From positions 2,854,501 through 2,918,500 of the forward strand of contig NC_085128.1 in assembly GCF_030269925.1 (NCBI RefSeq): a stretch of 64,000 nt of DNA, given 5' to 3'. Shown piece after piece: positions 61,601 through 64,000 of the stretch. How positions within the stretch are numbered: position 1 is the stretch's first letter; each line of letters begins with the position of its first letter. The translations under genes were made by a program, and so were the position numbers. Under the pieces are notes generated by a model. The model was not told where the DNA came from, searched no databases, and worked only from the letters and a program-made list of their open reading frames with translations. The stretch is from Bombyx mori. Taxonomy: Eukaryota > Arthropoda > Insecta > Lepidoptera > Bombycidae.

Positions 61601-62827
61601 TGATTCGTTTGTGTAAGAGAAAAACTTGGCAACCGCGAAATTCAATCTGAATCTTTATTTTCACTATTTGGTGCTTTATCTGTTTGTATGAACTCACAAT
61701 GATTTAGCGTTACATTAATTTTAATTTACTATTGGATTTACCACACGCAGCAAAGCAAAACAAAATACTATAAATAAGTTTATTCGACGGAGCCTAGCTT
61801 GGCCACTTAGGAATAATCGTTAATGCGGTATTTAACAAGTCTTATTACTTGGACAGTAAGTTAGAGGAGTCTGCGTACCTTCCAGCCCCGGTAGCTAGTC
61901 CGCTTGAGCGCGTCGAGGTCCGGCAGGGACAGCACGGGCTGCGGCAGGAACAGCCGGTGCACGAACTCCGCGCCGGGCTGCAGGATGTTCGGCGCCGGTC
62001 CGATCGGACACAGCAGGGACATCACTATCTTCTCCCTGCGACAGGTACCGTGCAATTATTTTCCTACCTATACTGATAGCCTTGAGGGGCTATATTTCAC
62101 CTTCTCCTTGACGTGTAAGTGAGCTCTCAAACAAAGAGTGTTGCTAACATTGGTCCTAGCAAGAGCAGTGCTTCGCAGAATCTACCACCCGATCGGAAAC
62201 AACTCACTGAGAAGATCTGACGAGAAATTCAGTGGGCTGTGTCTATGGGTTAATTTACTCGCCGAGCCCTTCGTCACAAGCGACGGGTTCGACGAGGACG
62301 GTGACCGGTGCTTGAGGTACCTAAAAGCACCGTTAATGCATCAAGAGGATCCGAAATGACGTGTTTAGGGCAGACCGTGCAATCAATCTTGGCTTCTTTT
62401 TTTTTATTACTTTGATGTGTGGACGAGCTCACAGCCCACTTGATGTTAAGTGGTTACTGGACCCCATAGACATCTACGATGTAAATGCGCCACCCACCTC
62501 GAGATACAAGTTCTAAGGTCTCAGTATAGTTACAACGGCTGCCCCACTCTTCAAACCGAAACGCATTACTGCTTCTCGGCAGAAATTGGCGGTGAGGTGG
62601 TACCTACCCGCGCGGACTCTCAAGAGGTCCTACCACCTGTAAAAATTCTCTAAAGGCTCTATCGAAACTACTATTTTATATTTGCAGGGTTCTTCTACCT
62701 GAACGGATCGATGGGCGGGTTCGTGACCTGCGCGAACAGCTGCTTGAAGTACTCGTAGGGCAGCGGCTGGAAGCGGGACAGGCACGCCAGCGGAGCGTCG
62801 TTGCCCATGCTTCCGAGGGCTTCCTTC
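37527..62827 (-). CDS. GOGAT: Glutamate synthase [NADH], fused GOGAT, C-terminal 31 exons (partial)
   Basis: Converts glutamine plus 2-oxoglutarate to two glutamates using NADH (EC 1.4.1.14 family), completing the GS/GOGAT ammonia-assimilation cycle. Exons in transcript order: 62699-62827, 61879-62035, 60861-61038, 60354-60458, 59538-59801, 59210-59297, 58548-58667, 57578-57705, 56996-57120, 55761-55905, 54600-54808, 54070-54215, 53345-53454, 52987-53120, 51909-52094, 51580-51728, 49962-50098, 49723-49849, 48632-48780, 47433-47574, 46832-47062, 46418-46683, 45381-45517, 44612-44695, 42887-43077, 41977-42186, 40776-40901, 39212-39300, 38513-38683, 37990-38076, 37527-37657. The exons sum to 4651 bases: one base of an upstream codon, 1549 codons and TGA. 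All introns are GT-AG. Residues (counted from the first whole codon) show the central domain about 1-330, the FMN synthase domain about 330-740 with 3Fe-4S Cys 636/642/647, the GXGXG region about 741-930, and a beta-subunit-like part from about 1050 with Cys clusters 1095-1156, FAD GSGPAG at 1201 and NADH GGGDTG at 1344. The N-terminal glutaminase domain (about 500 residues in the family) is off the right edge. No frameshift or stop was seen. Confidence 0.96.
37990..38076 (-). CDS. GOGAT: GOGAT window exon 30 (short, easily missed)
   Basis: Encodes residues 1478-1506: [12 protein letters not shown]...KNVFAAG. The exon is needed to complete the FAD-contacting [11 protein letters not shown] motif, which is split across this junction. 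Acceptor CACAG, donor GTAACA. Confidence 0.92.
38120..38420 (+). repeat. Repeat family X, copy 2
   Basis: GGCGGGAACGCGAGAAGTGA, TAACTGTTTAGTATCTGTGA, AAAGCCGCCGAACGTAACTT, ending in a (ATTTC)-rich stretch. Confidence 0.75.
38513..38683 (-). CDS. GOGAT: GOGAT window exon 29
   Basis: Encodes residues 1421-1477, ending with [20 protein letters not shown], a conserved C-terminal block. Very GC-rich. Acceptor TGTCAG, donor GTGAGC. Confidence 0.95.
38759..38897 (+). repeat. Bm1 SINE, head fragment with internal deletion
   Basis: GTCGTCGTGACCTAAATGATAAGACGTC, then a jump to TTCACGATTCACTCCCACGG; ends at TTGTGAGTCCA. Confidence 0.85.
39212..39300 (-). CDS. GOGAT: GOGAT window exon 28
   Basis: Encodes residues 1391-1420: [20 protein letters not shown]. 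Acceptor TCTAG, donor GTGAGT; phase fits both neighbours. Confidence 0.94.
39635..39832 (+). repeat. Repeat family W, copy 1
   Basis: ATAAGAGAAATGACCTAGTT, TTTTCTCACTCTCGCTCGTC, CTCAACGCACCTAAAGAAGT. Same order at 50925-51105. Confidence 0.72.
40162..40696 (+). mobile_element. PIF/Harbinger-like MITE with transposase N-terminal remnant
   Basis: TIRs TGCTGGAACCACACTGCG (40162) and CGCAGTGTGGTTCCGGCA (to 40696), one mismatch; subterminal GCTATTCGTTATG repeats are also inverted. TSD TAA at 40159-40161 and 40697-40699. Internal frame from ATG 40323 reads [20 protein letters not shown] and then [14 protein letters not shown], resembling the start of a Harbinger transposase, then degrades. The open frame that crosses the left TIR from 40008 is fortuitous. 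Confidence 0.78.
40776..40901 (-). CDS. GOGAT: GOGAT window exon 27
   Basis: Encodes residues 1349-1391: [20 protein letters not shown], then [13 protein letters not shown]. Acceptor TACAG, donor GTAAAC, 80 bases from a PIF/Harbinger-like MITE. Confidence 0.95.
41025..41247 (-). repeat. Third tRNA-derived SINE family
   Basis: Read on the minus strand it has an A-box-like TGGTTCAGTAGTGAGCG and a B-box-like GTGGATTCGATTCTCGC, followed by GGGCAAACATTC and a body. Structure of a tRNA-derived SINE distinct from Bm1. Confidence 0.65.
41403..41850 (+). repeat. Bm1 SINE, full length
   Basis: Near-consensus copy in the intron between GOGAT exons 26 and 27, with a complete tRNA-like head and A-rich tail. 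Confidence 0.94.
41977..42186 (-). CDS. GOGAT: GOGAT window exon 26: NADH-binding motif
   Basis: Encodes residues 1279-1349: [27 protein letters not shown], and [10 protein letters not shown] for the pyridine nucleotide. Acceptor AACAG, donor GTCAGT. Confidence 0.97.
42714..42852 (+). mobile_element. 3' UTR fragment of a related non-LTR element
   Basis: GGTTGTCTGGAAGAGATCGC matches 3250-3270; ends GTGCAATAAAGTATGTTCTC followed by a (TC)n run. Confidence 0.7.
42887..43077 (-). CDS. GOGAT: GOGAT window exon 25
   Basis: Encodes residues 1216-1279: [20 protein letters not shown] and [11 protein letters not shown]. The tRNA-like head of a Bm1 SINE starts about 21 bases upstream of acceptor TTGCAG. 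Donor GTAAGC. Confidence 0.96.
43099..43476 (+). repeat. Bm1 SINE with internal deletion
   Basis: Head intact; the body lacks the GGGGCAGCCGTTGTAAC segment. Its 5' edge is about 21 bases from the exon 25 acceptor. Confidence 0.92.
44220..44277 (-). repeat. LINE-tail repeat family 2, tail fragment
   Basis: Poly-T, TCCTACCCAAGTTGATGGGC, GAGAGGCAATTTCTGCG. Confidence 0.7.
44288..44514 (-). repeat. Bm1 SINE
   Basis: Reverse body/tail between GOGAT exons 24 and 25, lacking part of the GCAGAAATAGGCAGGGTGG segment. Confidence 0.92.
44612..44695 (-). CDS. GOGAT: GOGAT window exon 24: FAD-binding motif
   Basis: Encodes residues 1188-1215, with [19 protein letters not shown], the Rossmann GxGxxG that binds FAD. 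Acceptor CCAG, donor GTACGC. Confidence 0.97.
44964..45085 (-). repeat. LINE-tail repeat family 2, tail part
   Basis: Poly-T, CCTACCTTAGCTGATAAGC to GGTGAGCTCACGGGGCTCAA. Confidence 0.8.
45181..45355 (+). repeat. LINE 3'-end repeat (TTGATTTGATTTG tail), copy 1
   Basis: GCCCGCTGAGTTTCTTGCCA, GACGTTCAACAAGTATGTAC, ending in TTTGATTTGATTTGATC. Confidence 0.7.
45381..45517 (-). CDS. GOGAT: GOGAT window exon 23: second cysteine group
   Basis: Encodes residues 1142-1187: [16 protein letters not shown] with Cys 1148, 1152, 1156, then [19 protein letters not shown]. Acceptor TTGCAG, donor GTGCGG. Confidence 0.97.
45843..46318 (+). repeat. Bm1 SINE split by a LINE fragment
   Basis: 5' piece 45843-45863, 3' piece 46098-46318. 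AGGACCTCTTG is duplicated on both sides of the insert. Confidence 0.9.
45864..46097 (+). mobile_element. 5'-truncated RTE-like LINE inserted in a Bm1 SINE
   Basis: Frame [20 protein letters not shown] ... [10 protein letters not shown] ... [16 protein letters not shown] then stop, typical C-terminus. Ends in (AAG)n. Flanked by AGGACCTCTTG at 45853-45863 and 46098-46108, an 11-bp target-site duplication. Confidence 0.85.
46418..46683 (-). CDS. GOGAT: GOGAT window exon 22: beta-domain Fe-S cysteines
   Basis: Encodes residues 1053-1141: GFMKYGRE..., [11 protein letters not shown] with Cys 1095, 1098, 1103 and [13 protein letters not shown] (Cys 1109). This is the N-terminal Fer4-type module of the small subunit. 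Acceptor CGCAG, donor GTAACG. Confidence 0.97.
46832..47062 (-). CDS. GOGAT: GOGAT window exon 21: alpha/beta linker
   Basis: Encodes residues 976-1052: [20 protein letters not shown], then a charged, low-conservation linker that fuses the alpha- and beta-like halves. Acceptor TACAG, donor GTGAGT. Confidence 0.93.
47433..47574 (-). CDS. GOGAT: GOGAT window exon 20: end of alpha-type region
   Basis: Encodes residues 929-975: [20 protein letters not shown] and an acidic helix. Less GC-rich than neighbouring exons. Acceptor TCAG, donor GTGAGT. Confidence 0.94.
47977..48543. mobile_element. Non-coding TIR element (PIF/Harbinger-type MITE)
   Basis: TIRs AGGCGCTGCCACAC (47977) and GTGTGGCAGCACCT (to 48543), one mismatch, with subterminal TAGTAAACATTTG / ATGTTTGTAAACATTTTT repeats. 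TSD TTA at 47974-47976 and 48544-48546. No coding potential; lies between exons 19 and 20. Confidence 0.8.
48632..48780 (-). CDS. GOGAT: GOGAT window exon 19: GXGXG domain
   Basis: Encodes residues 879-928: [20 protein letters not shown] and [11 protein letters not shown]. Acceptor GCGCAG with a reverse Bm1 element about 37 bases upstream; donor GTAACC. Confidence 0.96.
48817..49200 (-). repeat. Bm1 SINE, nearly full length with internal deletion
   Basis: Reverse copy including the tRNA-like head; the middle (GCAGAAATAGG...) is deleted. Confidence 0.9.
49201..49620 (+). repeat. Repeat family Y, copy 3
   Basis: CCCTTTTTACGAAAATTGCG to AATTATAGTCAAATTTCGACT, directly next to the Bm1 head at 49200. 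Confidence 0.78.
49723..49849 (-). CDS. GOGAT: GOGAT window exon 18: GXGXG domain
   Basis: Encodes residues 837-879: [13 protein letters not shown], then [19 protein letters not shown]. Acceptor CTCAG, donor GTACAT. Confidence 0.96.
49962..50098 (-). CDS. GOGAT: GOGAT window exon 17: GXGXG domain
   Basis: Encodes residues 791-836: [20 protein letters not shown] and [10 protein letters not shown], the right-handed beta-helix consensus. Acceptor CTAG, donor GTAAGT. Confidence 0.96.
50160..50337. repeat. 18-bp minisatellite, about ten units
   Basis: Unit GTAGTGGGTCTCGCGTT(G) with alternating GTGTTG/GCGTTG endings, degrading towards the right. It ends about 62 bases upstream of the exon 17 acceptor, in the GOGAT intron. 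Confidence 0.9.
50412..50591 (-). repeat. Bm1 SINE, truncated
   Basis: Reverse body/tail ending abruptly at CATTACTGCTTTA, where repeat family Z begins. Confidence 0.9.
50592..50815 (+). repeat. Repeat family Z, copy 2
   Basis: Begins exactly where a reverse Bm1 stops; AGGACCAATGACAACTCAAT to TATTTTATTGTAAAAAAAGC. Confidence 0.72.
50920..51108 (+). repeat. Repeat family W, copy 2
   Basis: ATAAGAGAAACGACCTAGCT, TTTTCTCACTCTCGCTTTTC, CTCAACGCACCTAAAGAAGT. Confidence 0.72.
51216..51566 (+). repeat. LINE-tail repeat family 2, near-full copy
   Basis: ATTCCCGATCCTGCAGACAG to GGTAGAAAAAAAAG, ending about 14 bases from the exon 16 donor. Confidence 0.85.
51580..51728 (-). CDS. GOGAT: GOGAT window exon 16: GXGXG domain entry
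   Basis: Encodes residues 742-790 ([12 protein letters not shown]..., ...[14 protein letters not shown]). The donor GTGAGT is only about 14 bases from the poly-A end of a LINE-tail repeat (51216-51566). Confidence 0.94.
51909..52094 (-). CDS. GOGAT: GOGAT window exon 15
   Basis: Encodes residues 680-741: [20 protein letters not shown], end of the synthase domain and linker to the beta-helix. Acceptor AACAG, donor GTCGGC. Confidence 0.94.
52317..52762 (+). repeat. Bm1 SINE, full length, diverged
   Basis: Head GTCGTAGTGGCCTAAAGTAT. A partial duplication near the tail (GAGCTCGTGAGCAAAAAAAA inserted before TCGTCCACCC). Confidence 0.9.
52987..53120 (-). CDS. GOGAT: GOGAT window exon 14: 3Fe-4S cluster ligands
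   Basis: Encodes residues 635-679. [20 protein letters not shown] supplies the three cluster cysteines (636, 642, 647; C-x5-C-x4-C), all intact. Acceptor TCCAG, donor GTGCTC. Confidence 0.97.
53345..53454 (-). CDS. GOGAT: GOGAT window exon 13
   Basis: Encodes residues 598-634: [20 protein letters not shown] followed by [17 protein letters not shown], directly upstream of the 3Fe-4S cluster loop. Acceptor CTGCAG, donor GTCAGT. Confidence 0.97.
53531..53660 (-). repeat. Second SINE family, copy 2
   Basis: TTTTATTGCCGTTTAGGCAG, then GGCCCACCTGATGGTGAGTG and GGGGCAGAGCCAAGCC. Confidence 0.75.
53982..54040 (+). repeat. Bm1 SINE fragment
   Basis: TTTCAAGGTCAGTGGCATCA and TCTATGAGCTCCAAAAACC, 30 bases from the exon 12 donor. 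Confidence 0.55.
54070..54215 (-). CDS. GOGAT: GOGAT window exon 12: FMN domain
   Basis: Encodes residues 550-598 with [20 protein letters not shown], the FMN phosphate-binding block, then [16 protein letters not shown]. Acceptor CGCAG, donor GTCTGT. Confidence 0.97.
54370..54505 (+). mobile_element. Frameshifted RTE-like LINE C-terminus
   Basis: [20 protein letters not shown] followed by stops and ADRRKW-like residues in another frame: a decayed reverse transcriptase C-terminus in the intron between exons 11 and 12. Confidence 0.65.
54600..54808 (-). CDS. GOGAT: GOGAT window exon 11: FMN domain
   Basis: Encodes residues 480-549: [20 protein letters not shown] and [20 protein letters not shown]. 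Acceptor CGCAG, donor GTGAGC. Confidence 0.97.
55125..55285 (+). repeat. LINE 3'-end repeat, copy 2
   Basis: TTGCCCGCTGAGATTGTTTC, GGTTCTTCTCAGGACTATGG, TTTCAACAAGTGTG and a GATTTTGAATTTGAATGG tail. Confidence 0.7.
55761..55905 (-). CDS. GOGAT: GOGAT window exon 10: FMN domain
   Basis: Encodes residues 432-479: [14 protein letters not shown], then [20 protein letters not shown], hallmark catalytic-domain motifs. Acceptor GTGCAG, donor GTATGT. Confidence 0.97.
56282..56395 (+). repeat. LINE 3'-end repeat, copy 3
   Basis: GACGTTCAACAAGTATTTAC, TTATGTTGAATAAAAATG and a TTGATTTGATTTGAATTG tail, 85% or so like copy 1 by eye. Confidence 0.7.
56539..56785 (+). repeat. Bm1 SINE, body and tail
   Basis: ACTGGTGGTAAGACCTTTTG to CTAAGCAATAAAAAAA. 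Confidence 0.92.
56996..57120 (-). CDS. GOGAT: GOGAT window exon 9: FMN domain
   Basis: Encodes residues 390-431: [20 protein letters not shown] and [12 protein letters not shown], the best-conserved FMN/2-oxoglutarate site blocks of glutamate synthase. Acceptor AACAG, donor GTGAGT. Confidence 0.97.
57578..57705 (-). CDS. GOGAT: GOGAT window exon 8
   Basis: Encodes residues 347-389, with the CTLRGQLEL and [20 protein letters not shown] boundary motifs. Acceptor CACAG, donor GTCTCG. A copy of repeat family X starts about 80 bases upstream of the acceptor. Confidence 0.94.
57785..58140 (+). repeat. Repeat family X, copy 3
   Basis: GGTGGGAACGCGCGGGGCAA, AGTGTTCCTTCAGGTTTATA, TCTCAGTAAATAACCACCAT; same order of blocks as copies 1 and 2. 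Confidence 0.72.
58548..58667 (-). CDS. GOGAT: GOGAT window exon 7: NPGNYHWR block
   Basis: Encodes residues 307-347, containing [20 protein letters not shown], which joins the central and FMN-binding domains in the family. Acceptor GTCAG, donor GTGATT. Confidence 0.95.
58930..59160 (-). mobile_element. RTE-like LINE 3' end
   Basis: Minus strand carries the WRPRTGK...RWSDDL...QQLTAA-type C-terminus. The left edge is ATCATCATC, the 3' tail. CAGTCAACTGCTGGACATAT is the shared lepidopteran signature, also at 20900. Confidence 0.75.
59210..59297 (-). CDS. GOGAT: GOGAT window exon 6
   Basis: Encodes residues 278-306 ([17 protein letters not shown]...). Acceptor TACAG, donor GTTAGC. An RTE-type LINE fragment begins about 50 bases into the next intron. 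Confidence 0.93.
59538..59801 (-). CDS. GOGAT: GOGAT window exon 5: central domain
   Basis: Encodes residues 190-277, with [14 protein letters not shown], the [20 protein letters not shown] helix and [14 protein letters not shown] ending. These are diagnostic central-domain blocks leading towards the FMN site. Acceptor CGCAG, donor GTAAGT. Confidence 0.96.
59907..59923. repeat. (GA)8 microsatellite
   Basis: GAGAGAGAGAGAGAGA in the intron between exons 4 and 5. Confidence 0.85.
60354..60458 (-). CDS. GOGAT: GOGAT window exon 4: central domain
   Basis: Encodes residues 155-189: [20 protein letters not shown] and the following conserved EAREVHHM segment. Acceptor AACAG, donor GTAAAG; frame joins exons 3 and 5 exactly. 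Confidence 0.95.
60546..60737 (+). repeat. Bm1 SINE, 3' half
   Basis: GGCCTATTTCTGCCGTGAAG to GCAATAAAAAAAG between GOGAT exons 3 and 4. Confidence 0.92.
60793..60850. repeat. GA-rich microsatellite
   Basis: Imperfect (GA)n beside the exon 3 donor; a CT-rich tract in the transcript. Confidence 0.85.
60861..61038 (-). CDS. GOGAT: GOGAT window exon 3: central domain
   Basis: Encodes residues 96-154, very GC-rich and alanine-rich, ending in PVSSLLALG. The donor GTAACG is followed within about 10 bases by a GA-rich microsatellite (60793-60850) in the intron. Confidence 0.93.
61403..61505 (-). repeat. Second SINE family, copy 3 (diverged)
   Basis: ATTTTATTGCCTGTGAAGAC, ACGACCCAGCTAATGGTGAA and GCTCATGGACGTCAACAATG match the copy at 53531. 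Confidence 0.7.
61879..62035 (-). CDS. GOGAT: GOGAT window exon 2: central domain
   Basis: Encodes residues 43-95, including [18 protein letters not shown]. The acceptor AG at 62037-62036 lies only about 21 bases from the edge of a LINE-tail repeat (62058-62372). Donor GTACGC. Confidence 0.95.
62058..62372 (-). repeat. LINE-tail repeat family 2
   Basis: TTTCCTACCTATACTGATAG to ATCCGAAATGACGTGTTTAG, starting about 21 bases upstream of the exon 2 acceptor. Confidence 0.85.
62396..62643 (-). repeat. Bm1 SINE
   Basis: Reverse body/tail just downstream of exon 1 in this window. Confidence 0.9.
62699..62827 (-). CDS. GOGAT: GOGAT window exon 1: start of central domain
   Basis: Residues 1-43 contain the family signature [13 protein letters not shown] and the [17 protein letters not shown] stretch that follows the glutaminase domain in all glutamate synthases. 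Acceptor CAG at 62830-62828, donor GT at 62698. The first base completes a codon from an exon beyond 64000. Confidence 0.95.
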
Positions 62828-63235
62828 CTGCCGACATCACCGTTATTATTTAGTAGTTTGTCTTTATTGCATCGACGGGCGGTCGTGCTGTGTGTCGCCA
62901 GACGCCTTGAGACATGAGGTCTGTCTCATTGTTCAATATAATAGCTGATCTTTGTAAATTATTAAATTGTTGGTTCCGAGTTATTTTCACATCGTAGATG
63001 AATGACAATTTTTAACGTACGGAAAACAATTATCACAATCGGTCGAGACATTTTCGAATGATACTCTAACACATACGATGTACAGTCCGCGCGCCAGTTC
63101 CGAGGAAGCGATCGGGCGTGCACCGTGCTCTCCCAGTACTAGTGTCGACCTTAACGTGAGAGTGCGCTTACCGACTCGTTTTTAATTTTGCCATAAGCAG
63201 TGTTATTTACGTGTGTTTACTACTATAAATAGTAC

Positions 63236-63682
63236 TTTTTTTATTTTTTTATTGCTTAGATGGGTGGACGAGCTCACAGCTCACCTGGTGTTTTTAGTGG
63301 TTACTGGAGCTCATAGACATCCACAACGTAAATGCGCCACCCGCCTGGAGATATAAGTTCTAAGGTCTCAGGTATAGTTACAACGGCTGCCCCATCCTTC
63401 AAACCGAAACGTATAACTGCTTCACGGCAGAAATAGGCAGGGTGGTGGTACCCACCTGCGCGGACTCACAAGAGGTCCTACCACCAGTAATTACGGAAAT
63501 TATAAATTTGCGGGTTTCATTTTTATTACACGATGTTATTCCTTCACCGTGGAAGTCAATCGTGAACATTTGTTGAGTACGTATTTCATTAGAAAAATTG
63601 GTAGCCGCCTGAGATTCGAACACCGGTGCATCGCTCAGCACGAATGCACCGAACGTCTTATCCGTTAGGCCACGACGACTTC
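63236..63682 (-). repeat. Bm1 SINE, full length
   Basis: Reverse, near-consensus copy with complete head (ends CCACGACGACTTC). Confidence 0.93.
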
Positions 63683-63771
63683 AGACGTACTTACACTTAT
63701 AAGTCTTTTTGTTTGCACGAATAGCTATTTAATTTGATGAAAAAGGAACGGCGAGCACTAGCGTAATAAAC

Positions 63772-63882
63772 ATGTCTTACTGGCAAAAGGATGGCTTAAT
63801 AGAGGATGTTGTCGAATCATTTATTATTGAAGTACGTGAGGAGAGTGACAATAGTACATCAAACTCTTCAAATACTGATTAA
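63772..63882 (+). other. Small unrecognised open frame (36 codons)
   Basis: ATG to TAA: MSYWQKDGLIEDVVESFIIE followed by an acidic, Ser/Asn-rich end. Antisense within the GOGAT intron that runs off the right edge. No homology recognised; may be a transposon leftover. Confidence 0.2.
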
Positions 63883-64000
63883 TCTGATTGCTACAATAAT
63901 TAATAAGATTTTACGTTTATTTTGTGCAATAAGTATCAGTTCATTAAATTAAATTCATACGTGATCAATTGTTTTTTTTTTATTTGAAGTACATACTACC

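Overview
This is nuclear DNA from a silk moth, most probably Bombyx mori or a very close relative. The evidence is about twenty-four copies or pieces of the tRNA-derived SINE Bm1 (tRNA-like head with A/B boxes, tail ending CTAAGCAATAAAA), other lepidopteran SINE and LINE ends, R1-clade retrotransposons and Helitron-like ends, all in AT-rich sequence. The genes are intron-rich, with GC-rich exons set in AT-rich, repeat-filled introns. I see no rRNA, no free-standing tRNA gene, no CRISPR array and no bacterial-type operon.

Two real protein genes can be supported, both on the minus strand. (1) Positions 37527-62827 hold the C-terminal 31 exons of a fused eukaryotic glutamate synthase (NADH-GOGAT). 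All 31 were joined by hand with consensus splice sites and give one uninterrupted frame of 1549 codons plus a stop. They run from the central domain through the FMN/3Fe-4S synthase domain and the GXGXG domain into the fused beta-subunit-like FAD/NADH domain. The N-terminal glutaminase part (roughly the first 500 residues) lies beyond the right edge. (2) The first two coding exons of an ELOVL6-type fatty-acid elongase (orthologue of Drosophila Baldspot) lie at 27826-28025 and 13683-13820, separated by a 14-kb intron. The catalytic histidine-box exons are beyond the left edge.

Layout: 1-13682 is intron sequence downstream of elongase exon 2. It is full of repeats and includes two 5'-truncated R1-clade LINEs, each nested in another repeat. 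13821-27825 is elongase intron 1, with an inverted Bm1 pair, a 39-bp minisatellite, a miRNA-like hairpin and DNA-transposon remnants. 28026-37526 is intergenic, with a decayed THAP-domain fragment, a PIF/Harbinger-like element carrying a nested Bm1, and a double hairpin. 37527-64000 is the GOGAT gene, whose introns carry most of the remaining SINEs, LINE 3' ends, two more TIR elements with TAA/TTA target-site duplications, and an 18-bp minisatellite.

Functionally the two genes are independent: GOGAT makes glutamate from glutamine and 2-oxoglutarate (ammonia assimilation), and the elongase extends long-chain acyl-CoA in the ER. The most unusual content is the archaeology of nested transposons with readable target-site duplications, several unnamed multi-copy repeat families, and the hairpins. 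I found no convincing previously undescribed multi-gene system.
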